Shown piece by piece: positions 25,332 to 32,480 of a stretch of 64,000 nucleotides of DNA (position 1 is its first letter; the number at the start of each line of letters is the position of its first letter). The position numbers and the translations under genes were made by a program. Under the pieces are notes generated by a model. It saw nothing but the letters and a program-made list of their open reading frames with translations, did no database searches and was not told the origin of the DNA. The DNA comes from Pseudomonadota bacterium (GTDB lineage: Bacteria; Chloroflexota; UBA6077; JAJPHF01): the NCBI GenBank assembly GCA_021325365.1, contig JAJPHF010000083.1, forward strand, positions 54,907 to 118,906, written 5' to 3'.

Positions 25332-26645
25332 ATGACCGCAATCGCCAGCAGCGCGCCGGCCGCCACTGCCCGCACCCTCCTGGAGTGGCAGGTCCACGCT
25401 GTGCGCGGGCTGCGCTGGGGTGCCGCGACCGCGCTCCGCGACGGCGCGCTCACGGTGGATCGCGCGGCGCTCGCCGCCCACCTGCTCGCGGATCGGCGGC
25501 TCACGAGCGTGGACCTGGAGCTGGCCGCGCCGGGCGAGGCCTGCCGCATCGGCCCGGTGTTCGACGTGGTCGAGCCGCGCGCCAAGCGGGACCCCGCCAC
25601 CCCTGACTTCCCCGGCGCGCTCGGGCCTATCGCCGCGGTCGGCTACGGCGCGACCACCGTGCTGCGCGGCGCCGCCGTCACGCTCGTGGACCCCGGGCCG
25701 TTCGGGCCGTACCGGTCCTACGTCGACTGCGCCGGGCCGCTGGAGCCGCCGCGCGGCGCCGCGCGGCCGTTCAGCCGCTACAGCGAGCTACACCACCTCG
25801 TGCTCCTGCCGCGCACCGCGCCCGACCTCGACCGCGCCGACCAGCGGCACGCGCTGCGCACCGCCGCCCTGCGCGCGGCCGTGTACCTGGCCCGCGCCGC
25901 CGGCGACGCGCCGCCCGACCGCGTGGAGCCCTTCGCGCTCGGCCCCGCCGACGCCACGCTGCCGCGGGTGGCCTACGTCTTTCAGGTCCACTCGCATCAG
26001 CGCCCGACCCTGCCGAACGAGCCGCTGCTCTACGGCGACAACACCCACAACCTGCTGCCGACCATCTTCCAGCCGACCGAAGTGCTCGACGGCGCGGTGC
26101 TCTCCGGCTACGGCGGCCTCAAGACCCACGAGATCCAGAACCATCCCGTCATCCTGGAGCTATTCGGCCGCCACGGGCAGGACCTCTGCTTCGCCGGCGT
26201 CGTGCTCACCGTGGCGCACAACACCGTGCCCGAGCGCGACCGCGCGGTGCTGATCGCCGCGAACCTCGTGGCGCACACGCTGCGCGCGGATGGCGTCGTG
26301 CTCACCAAGTCGGGCGGCGGCGCTCCGCACGTGGACATGGCGCAGCTTGGCCGTGCCTGCGAGCAGCTTGGCGTGCGCACCGCCCTCATCGCCTGGGACT
26401 CGACCTCGCTCGGCAGCGGCGACGACGGCGCGGCGCTGTTCAACTACCCCGAGCTGAACGCCATCGTCAACTTCGGCAACAGCGACGTACGCATCGTCCT
26501 GCCGCGCGTCGAGCGGCTGCTCACCAGCCTGCCCGAGGGGCCCGAGACGGAGCGCCTGCGCGCCGAATGGCCGACCACCGTCCACTCCGTCGTCGGCGCC
26601 ATGGACCAGACCGGCGGCGGCTACCTGAACGCCGTCACCTACTAG
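25332..26645 (+). CDS. Glycine/sarcosine/betaine reductase component B subunit homologue (GrdE-like)
   Basis: 437-aa protein that matches the GrdE pattern along its full length: (S/K)VD(L/I)ELAAPGE then RIGPVFDVVEPRAK, TVLRGAAVTL, DCAGPLEP..PFSRY, a middle Q-T/H-S-H..YG segment, IFQPTEVLDGAVLSG, NHPVILELFGRHGQDL and VVLTKSGGGAPHVDM. In clostridial GrdE the proprotein is cut at an Asn-Cys after DGA(V/I)xSG to make a pyruvoyl group; here that place reads SGYGGL (Y260-G261) and there is no Cys nearby, so pyruvoyl formation by the known route is not expected. It is followed 309 bp later by the GrdB-like selenoprotein. No GrdA, GrdC or GrdD homologue is in the window. ATG 25332 follows AAGGAG. Confidence 0.85.
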   Translation: MTAIASSAPAATARTLLEWQVHAVRGLRWGAATALRDGALTVDRAALAAHLLADRRLTSVDLELAAPGEACRIGPVFDVVEPRAKRDPATPDFPGALGPIAAVGYGATTVLRGAAVTLVDPGPFGPYRSYVDCAGPLEPPRGAARPFSRYSELHHLVLLPRTAPDLDRADQRHALRTAALRAAVYLARAAGDAPPDRVEPFALGPADATLPRVAYVFQVHSHQRPTLPNEPLLYGDNTHNLLPTIFQPTEVLDGAVLSGYGGLKTHEIQNHPVILELFGRHGQDLCFAGVVLTVAHNTVPERDRAVLIAANLVAHTLRADGVVLTKSGGGAPHVDMAQLGRACEQLGVRTALIAWDSTSLGSGDDGAALFNYPELNAIVNFGNSDVRIVLPRVERLLTSLPEGPETERLRAEWPTTVHSVVGAMDQTGGGYLNAVTY

Positions 26646-26954
26646 CGCCGATTGCAGAATGACTGGCCAACAGGAGCGCCTTCGCGTCCGTAGCGCGGAT
26701 CGCTTGTCGCCCGGGGCGGCCCGCCGGCCGCAACGACGGCTGGCGGTGCGCACCAGGCGTACCGGGTACGCGCCCCCGCTCCGTAGCGCGGGTTGCTTGT
26801 CGCCCGCGGCGGCCGTCGAGGCCGCAACCCCGGCGCCGCCGCGCTCGGTGCTCCTTGTAATCCTCTATAACTGGCCAGCGCCCCGCCGATGTTCGGGTGC
26901 CACAAGCGGCGCCCTGACCGGCCGACGGCGAGGCCGAGAATCGGAGGCAACCCG
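26646..26954. repeat. Intergenic region with a two-copy direct repeat
   Basis: The 309-bp gap between the GrdE- and GrdB-like genes contains two direct copies of CCGTAGCGCGG(A/G)T(C/T)GCTTGT followed by CGCCCG(G/C)GGCGGCC, at 26688-26730 and 26781-26826. The trailing GTCGAGGCCGCAACCCCGGCG also recurs near 41320. No ORF of interest is seen. CCTATAACTGG-like sequence near 26865 is the only promoter-like AT-rich patch. Confidence 0.6.
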
Positions 26955-28268
26955 ATGAGCGAGACGCCCGTGCGCGTGGTCCTCTACCTCAACCAGTTCT
27001 TCGGCCAGGTCGGCGGCGAGGAGGCGGCCGGCATCGGCCCGCGGCTCGTGGCCGAACCGGTCGGCCCCGGCCGCGCCCTCGTGCCGCTCCTCGGCGCCGA
27101 CGGCGCGCTCGTGGGCACGGTGGTGTGCGGCGACAACTACTTCGCCGAGCAGCCTGAGCAGGCCGCCGCCGAGATTCTCGCCCTGGTGCGCCAGGCGGCG
27201 CCCACGCTGTTCCTGGCTGGCCCCGCCTTCGACGCCGGCCGCTACGGCCAGGCTTGCGGCGCCCTCTGCCAGGCCGTCACCCGCGAGCTGGGTATCCCTG
27301 CCGTCACTGGCATGCACGAGGAGAACCCCGGCGTCGAGCTGTACCACCGCGACGGGTATGTCGTGCGAACCGGCGCGAGCGCCCGCGAGATGGCGGCGGC
27401 GCTCGGCGCCATGCTGCGGCTCGGGCGGAAGCTGCTCGCGGGCGAGCCGCTCGGCCGCCCCGAGACGGAGGGCTATTTCCCACGCGGCCAGGTCGTCCTT
27501 GAGATGGCCGAGCACACCGCCGCCCGCCGCGCCGTGGACATGCTGCTTGCCAAGCTCGCGGGGGCGCCGTTCCAGTCGGAGATTCGCCTGCCGAAGTTCC
27601 CCACGACACCCGCGCCGCCGCCCGTGCCCGACCTCAGCCGCGCCGTCGTCGCGCTCGTCACCGACGGCGGCCTCGTGCCGAAGGGCAACCCCGACCAGGT
27701 CGAGCCGCGCGCCGCCACCAAGTTCGGTGTCTACCCCATCGGCGCGGCCGACACCCTGGACGCCGCGCAGTACGACGTGACGCACTCAGGTTATGACAAT
27801 ACTAGCGTGCGCCAGGACCCCAACCGCCTGGTGCCCGTGGACGTGGCGCGCGAGCTGGAGCGCGAGGGGCGCATCGGCCGCCTGCACGACCACTTCATCA
27901 GCACGACCGGCGTCGGTACGCCGCTCGACCGCGGCCGCCAGCTTGGGCGCGACATCGCCGCCCACCTGAAGGGTGCTGGCGTGGAAGCGGTGATCCTGAC
28001 CAGCACCTGAGGGACCAGCACGCGCTGCGGTGCAGCGATCACCACCGAGCTGGAGCGCGCCGGCCTGCCCACGGTCCAGATCTGCACCATGACCCCGATC
28101 AGCGAGATGGTCGGCGCCAACCGCGCCGTCCAGGGCAACGGCATCGTCCACCCCGTCGGCGACGCCAGCGCCTCGCCGGCCCAGGAGCGCGCTCTCCGCC
28201 GCCGCCTCATCGAGCGCGCCCTCGACGCCCTCCGCACCCCCGTCGCCGCGCCAACATTGTTCAAGTGA
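26955..28268 (+). CDS. Selenoprotein, glycine/sarcosine/betaine reductase selenoprotein B-like (GrdB/GrdF family)
   Basis: 437-aa protein if the in-frame TGA at 28008-28010 is read as selenocysteine 352. The N-terminal part has the full family signature: VVLYLNQFFGQVGGEE, VCGDNYF, FLAGPAFDAGRYGQACG, AVTGMHEENPGVELY, VTDGGLVPKGNPDQ. Coding similarity continues without a break past the TGA: ILTST-U-GTSTRCGAAI, ERAGLPTVQICTMTPIS, GIVHPVGD, ending at TGA 28266. In GrdB the Sec stands at this exact spot (TST-U-GTCTRCGA) and attacks the substrate. A SECIS-like hairpin follows 12 nt later. GGAGG lies 8 nt before ATG 26955. Stopping at 28010 would remove the catalytic residue and 85 C-terminal residues. 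Selenocysteine machinery is not in the window. Confidence 0.9.
28008..28010 (+). other. UGA selenocysteine codon (Sec352)
   Basis: In-frame TGA between ACC and GGG inside the GrdB-like gene. The flanking codons give ILTST and GTSTRCGA, the invariant active-site context of selenoprotein B of glycine-type reductases. Confidence 0.88.
28023..28037 (+). promoter_or_regulatory. Bacterial SECIS-like hairpin
   Basis: CGCTGC (28023-28028) pairs with GCAGCG (28032-28037) around a GGT loop. The loop begins 18 nt after the UGA. A short apical loop with guanine in the first two positions about 16-37 nt after UGA is the published consensus for bacterial SECIS elements read by SelB. Confidence 0.75.
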
Positions 28269-28276
28269 CGCGTGCT

Positions 28277-28308
28277 GAGTGCTGAGTAAGCTTGCTGACG
28301 CAGCACTC
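28277..28308. terminator. Hairpin between convergent genes
   Basis: GAGTGCTG (28277-28284) pairs with CAGCACTC (28301-28308) across a 16-nt loop that contains AAGCTT. It lies between the GrdB-like stop and the convergent SDR-CPBP stop at 28310. No T-run is present, so it is a tentative bidirectional terminator. Confidence 0.4.
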
Positions 28309-28309
28309 G

Positions 28310-29872
28310 CTAATAGGGCAGCCAGAACATCACGGCGAGGTCCCACAGCAGGTGGCAGACGAAGGCGGGGACGAGGCCGCGCGTGGCGAGCGTGAGCCAG
28401 CCCCAGCAGGCGCCGCAGGCGAGCGCCGCCACGACCAGCAGCGGCGAGCCGAAGCCGGCGTGCGCCACGCCGAAGACCAGCGCGCCGAGCAGCAGTCCCG
28501 GCCACGGCCCCCAGCGCGCCGCGACGGGCAGCGTGATGGCGCCGCGCCAGACGATCTCCTCGCCGGCGACGATGCCCACGAACAGCAGCGGGCCGAGCGG
28601 CGCCGCGGGGAGGTCGGCCGCCCAGGCGTAGAGCGGCGCGAGCTGCGGGCCGAGCGCCGGCACCGCGGCCGCGAGCAGGTGGAAGCCCGCCCAGCCGAGC
28701 GCGTAGAGCGCGACCGCCGCGACGACGCCGCCCGCCACCCCCGCCGCGCTCGGCCGCCACAGCGCGCGCCAGCCCACCCGCTGCCCGGCCAGCGCGAGCG
28801 GCACGAGCAGCGCGTAGAAGATCGCCATGCGGTACCAGACGTTCGGCACCGCTGCCGCCAGGCCCCACAGCAGCAGGACGGCGACGCCCCCGAGCGTCAC
28901 CGCGCCGCCGAAGGCGCGGCGCCGCGGCGCCAGCCAGGCGGCCGGCTCGCCCTGAGCGCGCAGGAGCAAGCTGATCCCGAACAGCGGCGCCACCTCCTCG
29001 GGAAGCCCCCGCACAGTATCCACCGTGAACGGCCGCGACGCGACTCCCAGGTCCGCCCGTGCGGGCGCCGGATCGCCGACCAGTCCGTCGATCAGCATTT
29101 GCAACTGCGCCAGCGCCGAGAGTGGCCGCGGCCTGAGCGCGTTCATTAGCCACACGGCCAGACGCTGGACCTTGATGGGCGTGTGCACGATCCAGAGCGG
29201 CAGGTCCAGCGCCGCGGCCACCGTGCCCACCACGTCGCGCAGCGCCAGCGGCGCCGGGCCGACGAGCGCGTACGTGCGGCCAACCGCGCGTTCGCTGCCG
29301 AGCGCACGGACCACGGCCTCGGCCACTGCGCACACGTCCACCGGTTGCAGGAGCGAGGTGCCGTCGCCCACGACGGGGAAGAGCGGGGCGAAGCGAACCA
29401 TCTTCGCCAGATGGGTTATCAGGTCGTCGCCCCGGCCGTAGATCACGCCGGGGCGGAGGACCGTCCAGTCCAGGCCGCTGCACCGTACCAGCTCTTCGGC
29501 GCGCCACTTCGTGTCGTGGCAGGCGTGTCGCGCGTCGGGCCGGCTGGCGACCACGCTGATCTGGACGAAGCGCCGAACGTCCGCCCGCTCTGCCGCGACT
29601 AGCAGGTGACGCGTCGCCGCGACGTGCGCGCGCTCGAAGGTCTGCGCGCCTTGCTCCCGTTTGATACCGATTAGGTTCACTATGGCTTCACGGCCGTCCA
29701 GCGCGCCGGCGGGCAGCGGCGGGGCCGCGACGTCGCACACGACCTGCTCGACACCCGATTGCACCGATCGCGCGCTCCGGGCGACGACGCGCGGCTGATG
29801 GCCCGCGGCCAGCAGCGCGGCGACAACGTGGCGGCCGACGAAGCCAGTTCCTCCCGCCACGGCTACTCGCAC
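28310..29872 (-). CDS. NAD(P)-binding SDR fused to CPBP intramembrane protease
   Basis: 520-aa fusion. Residues 1-290 are an atypical SDR (NDUFA9/complex-I-like): VRVAVAGGTGFVGRHVVAALL with the GxxGxxG loop, VNLIGIKREQGAQTFERAH, TVLRPGVIYGRGDD. The C-terminal part (about 320-520) is multi-span membrane with the CPBP/CAAX-protease motifs: E438-E439 in GEEIVWRG, FGVAH with H471, and H507 in CHLLWDL. The GTG start at 29872 has AGGAGG 7 nt upstream and overlaps the stop of the YndJ-like gene by 10 nt, so translation is coupled. A joint dehydrogenase-fold and intramembrane-protease protein is unusual. The substrate and membrane role are unknown; the fusion is seen directly in one uninterrupted frame. 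Confidence 0.85.
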   Translation of the reverse strand: MRVAVAGGTGFVGRHVVAALLAAGHQPRVVARSARSVQSGVEQVVCDVAAPPLPAGALDGREAIVNLIGIKREQGAQTFERAHVAATRHLLVAAERADVRRFVQISVVASRPDARHACHDTKWRAEELVRCSGLDWTVLRPGVIYGRGDDLITHLAKMVRFAPLFPVVGDGTSLLQPVDVCAVAEAVVRALGSERAVGRTYALVGPAPLALRDVVGTVAAALDLPLWIVHTPIKVQRLAVWLMNALRPRPLSALAQLQMLIDGLVGDPAPARADLGVASRPFTVDTVRGLPEEVAPLFGISLLLRAQGEPAAWLAPRRRAFGGAVTLGGVAVLLLWGLAAAVPNVWYRMAIFYALLVPLALAGQRVGWRALWRPSAAGVAGGVVAAVALYALGWAGFHLLAAAVPALGPQLAPLYAWAADLPAAPLGPLLFVGIVAGEEIVWRGAITLPVAARWGPWPGLLLGALVFGVAHAGFGSPLLVVAALACGACWGWLTLATRGLVPAFVCHLLWDLAVMFWLPY

Positions 29873-31671
29873 GGGAGACCCTCCTGTCGGATGAACGCCC
29901 ATAGCCCGGCGGTGGTGGAAGCCGGCACCGACACGCCCTGGCCTAGCTGGTCCCGGGGCAGAATGCGATAGTGCAGCGTGAGACATGGAATTCCAAGGAA
30001 CCAGAAGTCGTGGCGGGCGAGCACCGTGACTGCTCGGGAGGCGGCCCCAAGGACGCCCGACGAGGCCTCTTCGACCCACACTCGGATAGTTTCATTGAGT
30101 GGTAGGCGAACAGGAATGACGGGCGTGACGAAGTACACGCCTTCATCGCCGCGAGCACCACTGCCTGGCCGAGTGGTCAACAAGATGCCTGAAGCGCCAT
30201 CCGTCCCGTAGGCTTCGATTCGTAGGATGCTGGTTTGGTTGCCGCCGGGCCACGGGAACGCGATGTTCATGTAGGTCTGTGAGCCAAGCGTGTGGTTGGC
30301 ATACACCGCGACATACATGGCCTCGCCGGTCGCGCTGTACGTGCGGACCCAGGCGCGGACGTTCTGGCGTCCGTCTGCCTCGTCCTTGATTGGCACGATC
30401 TGGCTGACGACCTCGTCGGCGCGATCTGCGGCGACGCGAAAGCTCTCCTGCCCTGCCCAGGTGCTGACTCGCCTCCAGACCCGCGCCGCCAGCCGGAACC
30501 CCGGCCGCCATTCCGCGCGCACGACCAAGGAGTAGCGGACGGTCTGCTCGTAGAACGCGCGGATGGCCGGATGGACTCGAGCCGGGTCGAAGTCGTCCCG
30601 CCGATAGATGGAGAAATCGTCGACCAGCCCGGTCGGGACCCTACCGGATTCGGCCACCGCGTTGATGCGCCACAGGAAGTCGGACCCGACCCGGCCCCGG
30701 CTGACCAGCCGGCTCAAGGGGAGCCCAGGCGGCGATTGCTGCGATGCTGGCGGTCGTAGCGTCCACGCCAGCAGGCCGCAGAGCGCGAAGCCGAGCGCGT
30801 TCAGCCAGCCGTGCACCCGCACCATCTGCGGGATCGTGACGATGGAAGCGCCGGCCAGCTCGCCCACTGCATAGGCCCCAACCAGCAGCATCGGCAGGAT
30901 GATTGCTGCCGCCGAGACGCCGAGCAGCCAGCGTGCGGCGCGCGGGCGTACGGCGGGCAGGACCGCGATCATGGTGAGCGCCGCCAGCGCGAGCAAGCTG
31001 GCCGCGAGCAGGAGCGCCGCGGCGAACCGCAGCGCCGGCGAGAACGTGAAGCCGGCGGCCAGCAGCGGCGGCCCGGCGACGACGCCCGCCGCCACGGCGC
31101 GGTACGCCCGCGCCGCTAGGCCCTTGCGATCGGGCAGGGCGCGGCCGGCCATGGCGGCGAGGAGCGGGGCGACGAAGCCGGCGTAGTGGAAGTGGACGGC
31201 GGTGAGCAGGACGATCACGTCCGAGAAGCCGAGCGGGCGCGCGCCGAGCCGCGCGAGCACGAGCCAGGCGCCCCCGATTGGCAGGTACACGAGCCCGGCG
31301 TCGAGGCAGACCTCGGCGGCGGGGCTGAGCCCGCGCGGGAGCAGCCGCCACAGGCCGAACAGCGCCACCAGGCCGGTGCATAGCAACCAGGGCAGGGCGA
31401 GCAGCGCCGCCGCCGGGCTAGGCGGGAGCAGGAAGCTGCCGGCAGCCAGCAGCGCCGCGGCCGGCTGCGCGAAGACGGCGGCGCGGTAGGGCCAAGCGTG
31501 CCGACCGGCCCGGTCCGGCGTGGCGGCGAGCGCCAGCGCGAGCGGCACCAGCACCAGCACGGCGAACAACAAGAGCGCCGCCACCTGTCCTTGCTCGGCG
31601 GCGAGCCGCGGCAGCCAGGCCAGCCAGATGGCCGCTCCGAGCCCTGCAGACCAGCGACTCCAGGCTGACAT
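29863..31671 (-). CDS. YndJ-like polytopic membrane protein with C-terminal soluble domain
   Basis: 602-aa protein. Residues 1-310 contain about nine hydrophobic segments, including VHFHYAGFVAPLLAAMAG, the wording of the Bacillus YndJ family. Residues about 330-602 are soluble, with FDPARVHPAIRAFYEQTVRYSL, then FGLAARVW-like and ending LGIPCLTLHYRI; this part may correspond to a protein encoded by a separate neighbouring gene in Bacillus, though that recollection is uncertain. ATG 31671 is chosen over 31725 because AGGAAGGAGG lies just upstream and the first membrane segment follows. The gene is downstream of the GbsR-type regulator and overlaps the SDR-CPBP gene. Function unknown; the C-terminal part of the gene is visibly less GC-rich than its neighbours. 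Confidence 0.75.
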   Translation of the reverse strand: MSAWSRWSAGLGAAIWLAWLPRLAAEQGQVAALLLFAVLVLVPLALALAATPDRAGRHAWPYRAAVFAQPAAALLAAGSFLLPPSPAAALLALPWLLCTGLVALFGLWRLLPRGLSPAAEVCLDAGLVYLPIGGAWLVLARLGARPLGFSDVIVLLTAVHFHYAGFVAPLLAAMAGRALPDRKGLAARAYRAVAAGVVAGPPLLAAGFTFSPALRFAAALLLAASLLALAALTMIAVLPAVRPRAARWLLGVSAAAIILPMLLVGAYAVGELAGASIVTIPQMVRVHGWLNALGFALCGLLAWTLRPPASQQSPPGLPLSRLVSRGRVGSDFLWRINAVAESGRVPTGLVDDFSIYRRDDFDPARVHPAIRAFYEQTVRYSLVVRAEWRPGFRLAARVWRRVSTWAGQESFRVAADRADEVVSQIVPIKDEADGRQNVRAWVRTYSATGEAMYVAVYANHTLGSQTYMNIAFPWPGGNQTSILRIEAYGTDGASGILLTTRPGSGARGDEGVYFVTPVIPVRLPLNETIRVWVEEASSGVLGAASRAVTVLARHDFWFLGIPCLTLHYRILPRDQLGQGVSVPASTTAGLWAFIRQEGLPCE

Positions 31672-31745
31672 AGTTGGCCTCCTTCCTGAGACATCCGCGC
31701 TGGTACGCGAAAGCGCGCCAACCACTGCTGCACTAGAGCTAACCG

Positions 31746-31778
31746 TGAAGCAACGTTCAATAATTTATGAAACTTCAT
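31746..31778. promoter_or_regulatory. Candidate operator: two TGAA/TTCA palindromes
   Basis: TGAAGCAACGTTCA (31746-31759) and ATGAAACTTCAT (31767-31778) are adjacent palindromes in an AT-rich patch upstream of the YndJ-like start. A related TTCA-N8-TGAA lies at 32367-32382 before the regulator gene. They are candidate sites for the GbsR-type repressor next door. Confidence 0.45.
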
Positions 31779-31785
31779 CTAAGCA

Positions 31786-31818
31786 AAAGGGGCGGCGCGC
31801 CGCGCCCGCGCGCCGCCC
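31786..31818 (-). terminator. Intrinsic terminator after gbsR-type gene
   Basis: On the minus strand an 11-bp GC-only stem (31808-31818 with 31790-31800, 7-nt loop) begins at the stop codon and is followed by TTTTGCTT. It has the form of a classic rho-independent terminator and separates the regulator from the YndJ-like gene. Confidence 0.7.
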
Positions 31819-32354
31819 TAGCTGGCTGTCTCTGCGGTCTCCTCGGCCATACTCAGCAGGCTGACGATCGTCTCACGGTCGAGCGCCAGGTACACGTCGA
31901 TGGCGCGGCAGAACACGCGCATGAACTCCACCAGGCGCTCCAGTCGCTCCGCCGTGGCGTGTACCTCGGGATCCTCGGCAGGTGCCTGGCGGGCTAGGGT
32001 CAGGCAGTCGCCGATCGCCTCGATGATCGGGTCGGCCTCGCGACGGCGCCGCTCCGCAATGACCCGCTTCAGCCAGGTCCAGGGGTCCGGCTCCGCGACG
32101 AAGTACTGCTTGCGTTGGCCCGGCAGGTGGTGGCGGCGCACCGTGCCCCAGGCCATCAGCGCGCGCAGACCCATGCTGACCGCGCCACGGCTGAGCTGTA
32201 GCCGCTCCATGATCTCCTCGGCGGTGAGGGCGCGGCCGGTGACGTAGAGCAGGCCGTGGATTCGCCCCACGGCGGCGCTCACGCCCCACAGGCTCGCCAT
32301 GTCGCCCCACTGTTGGACGAAGCGGTCCTCGACGTGTCGCGCCTGGCTATCCAT
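31818..32354 (-). CDS. GbsR/MarR family transcriptional regulator
   Basis: 178-aa winged-helix regulator. It opens FVQQWGDMASLWGVSAAVGRIHGLLYVTG, then the HTH LTAEEIMERLQLSRGAVSMGLRALMAWGTV and the wing HHLPGQRKQYFVAEPDPW, which is the standard GbsR/OpcR arrangement; the C-terminal helices would form the dimer. ATG 32354 starts at the conserved N terminus; longer reading frames upstream run into the divergent M24 gene. A sigma-70-type promoter (32386-32414) and a TTCA/TGAA palindrome lie directly upstream, suggesting autoregulation. The likely targets are itself and the YndJ-like/SDR-CPBP genes downstream. The effector is unknown. Confidence 0.87.
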   Translation of the reverse strand: MDSQARHVEDRFVQQWGDMASLWGVSAAVGRIHGLLYVTGRALTAEEIMERLQLSRGAVSMGLRALMAWGTVRRHHLPGQRKQYFVAEPDPWTWLKRVIAERRRREADPIIEAIGDCLTLARQAPAEDPEVHATAERLERLVEFMRVFCRAIDVYLALDRETIVSLLSMAEETAETAS

Positions 32355-32366
32355 CGCCCACCAACA

Positions 32367-32414
32367 TTCACAACTTCCTGAAACCAATGTACGAACCTTC
32401 TGCAACCCTGTCAA
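32367..32414 (-). promoter_or_regulatory. Promoter and possible operator of the GbsR-type gene
   Basis: Minus strand: TTGACA (32409-32414), 17-nt spacer, TACATT (32386-32391). Between the -10 and the start codon lies the imperfect palindrome TTCA-N8-TGAA (32367-32382), which a dimeric regulator could bind. Confidence 0.6.
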
Positions 32415-32480
32415 GGCCCCGCCCCGTCGCCGGCTATAATCCCCTGCGCCAGGCCCGCCGAGGGCCGCGCGGGGAGGAGC

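Noticed and set aside
26889..28010. GrdB-like gene ending at TGA 28010 as a normal stop
   Set aside because: Family similarity continues in frame for 85 residues after the TGA and the Sec position is the catalytic one; a SECIS-like hairpin follows.
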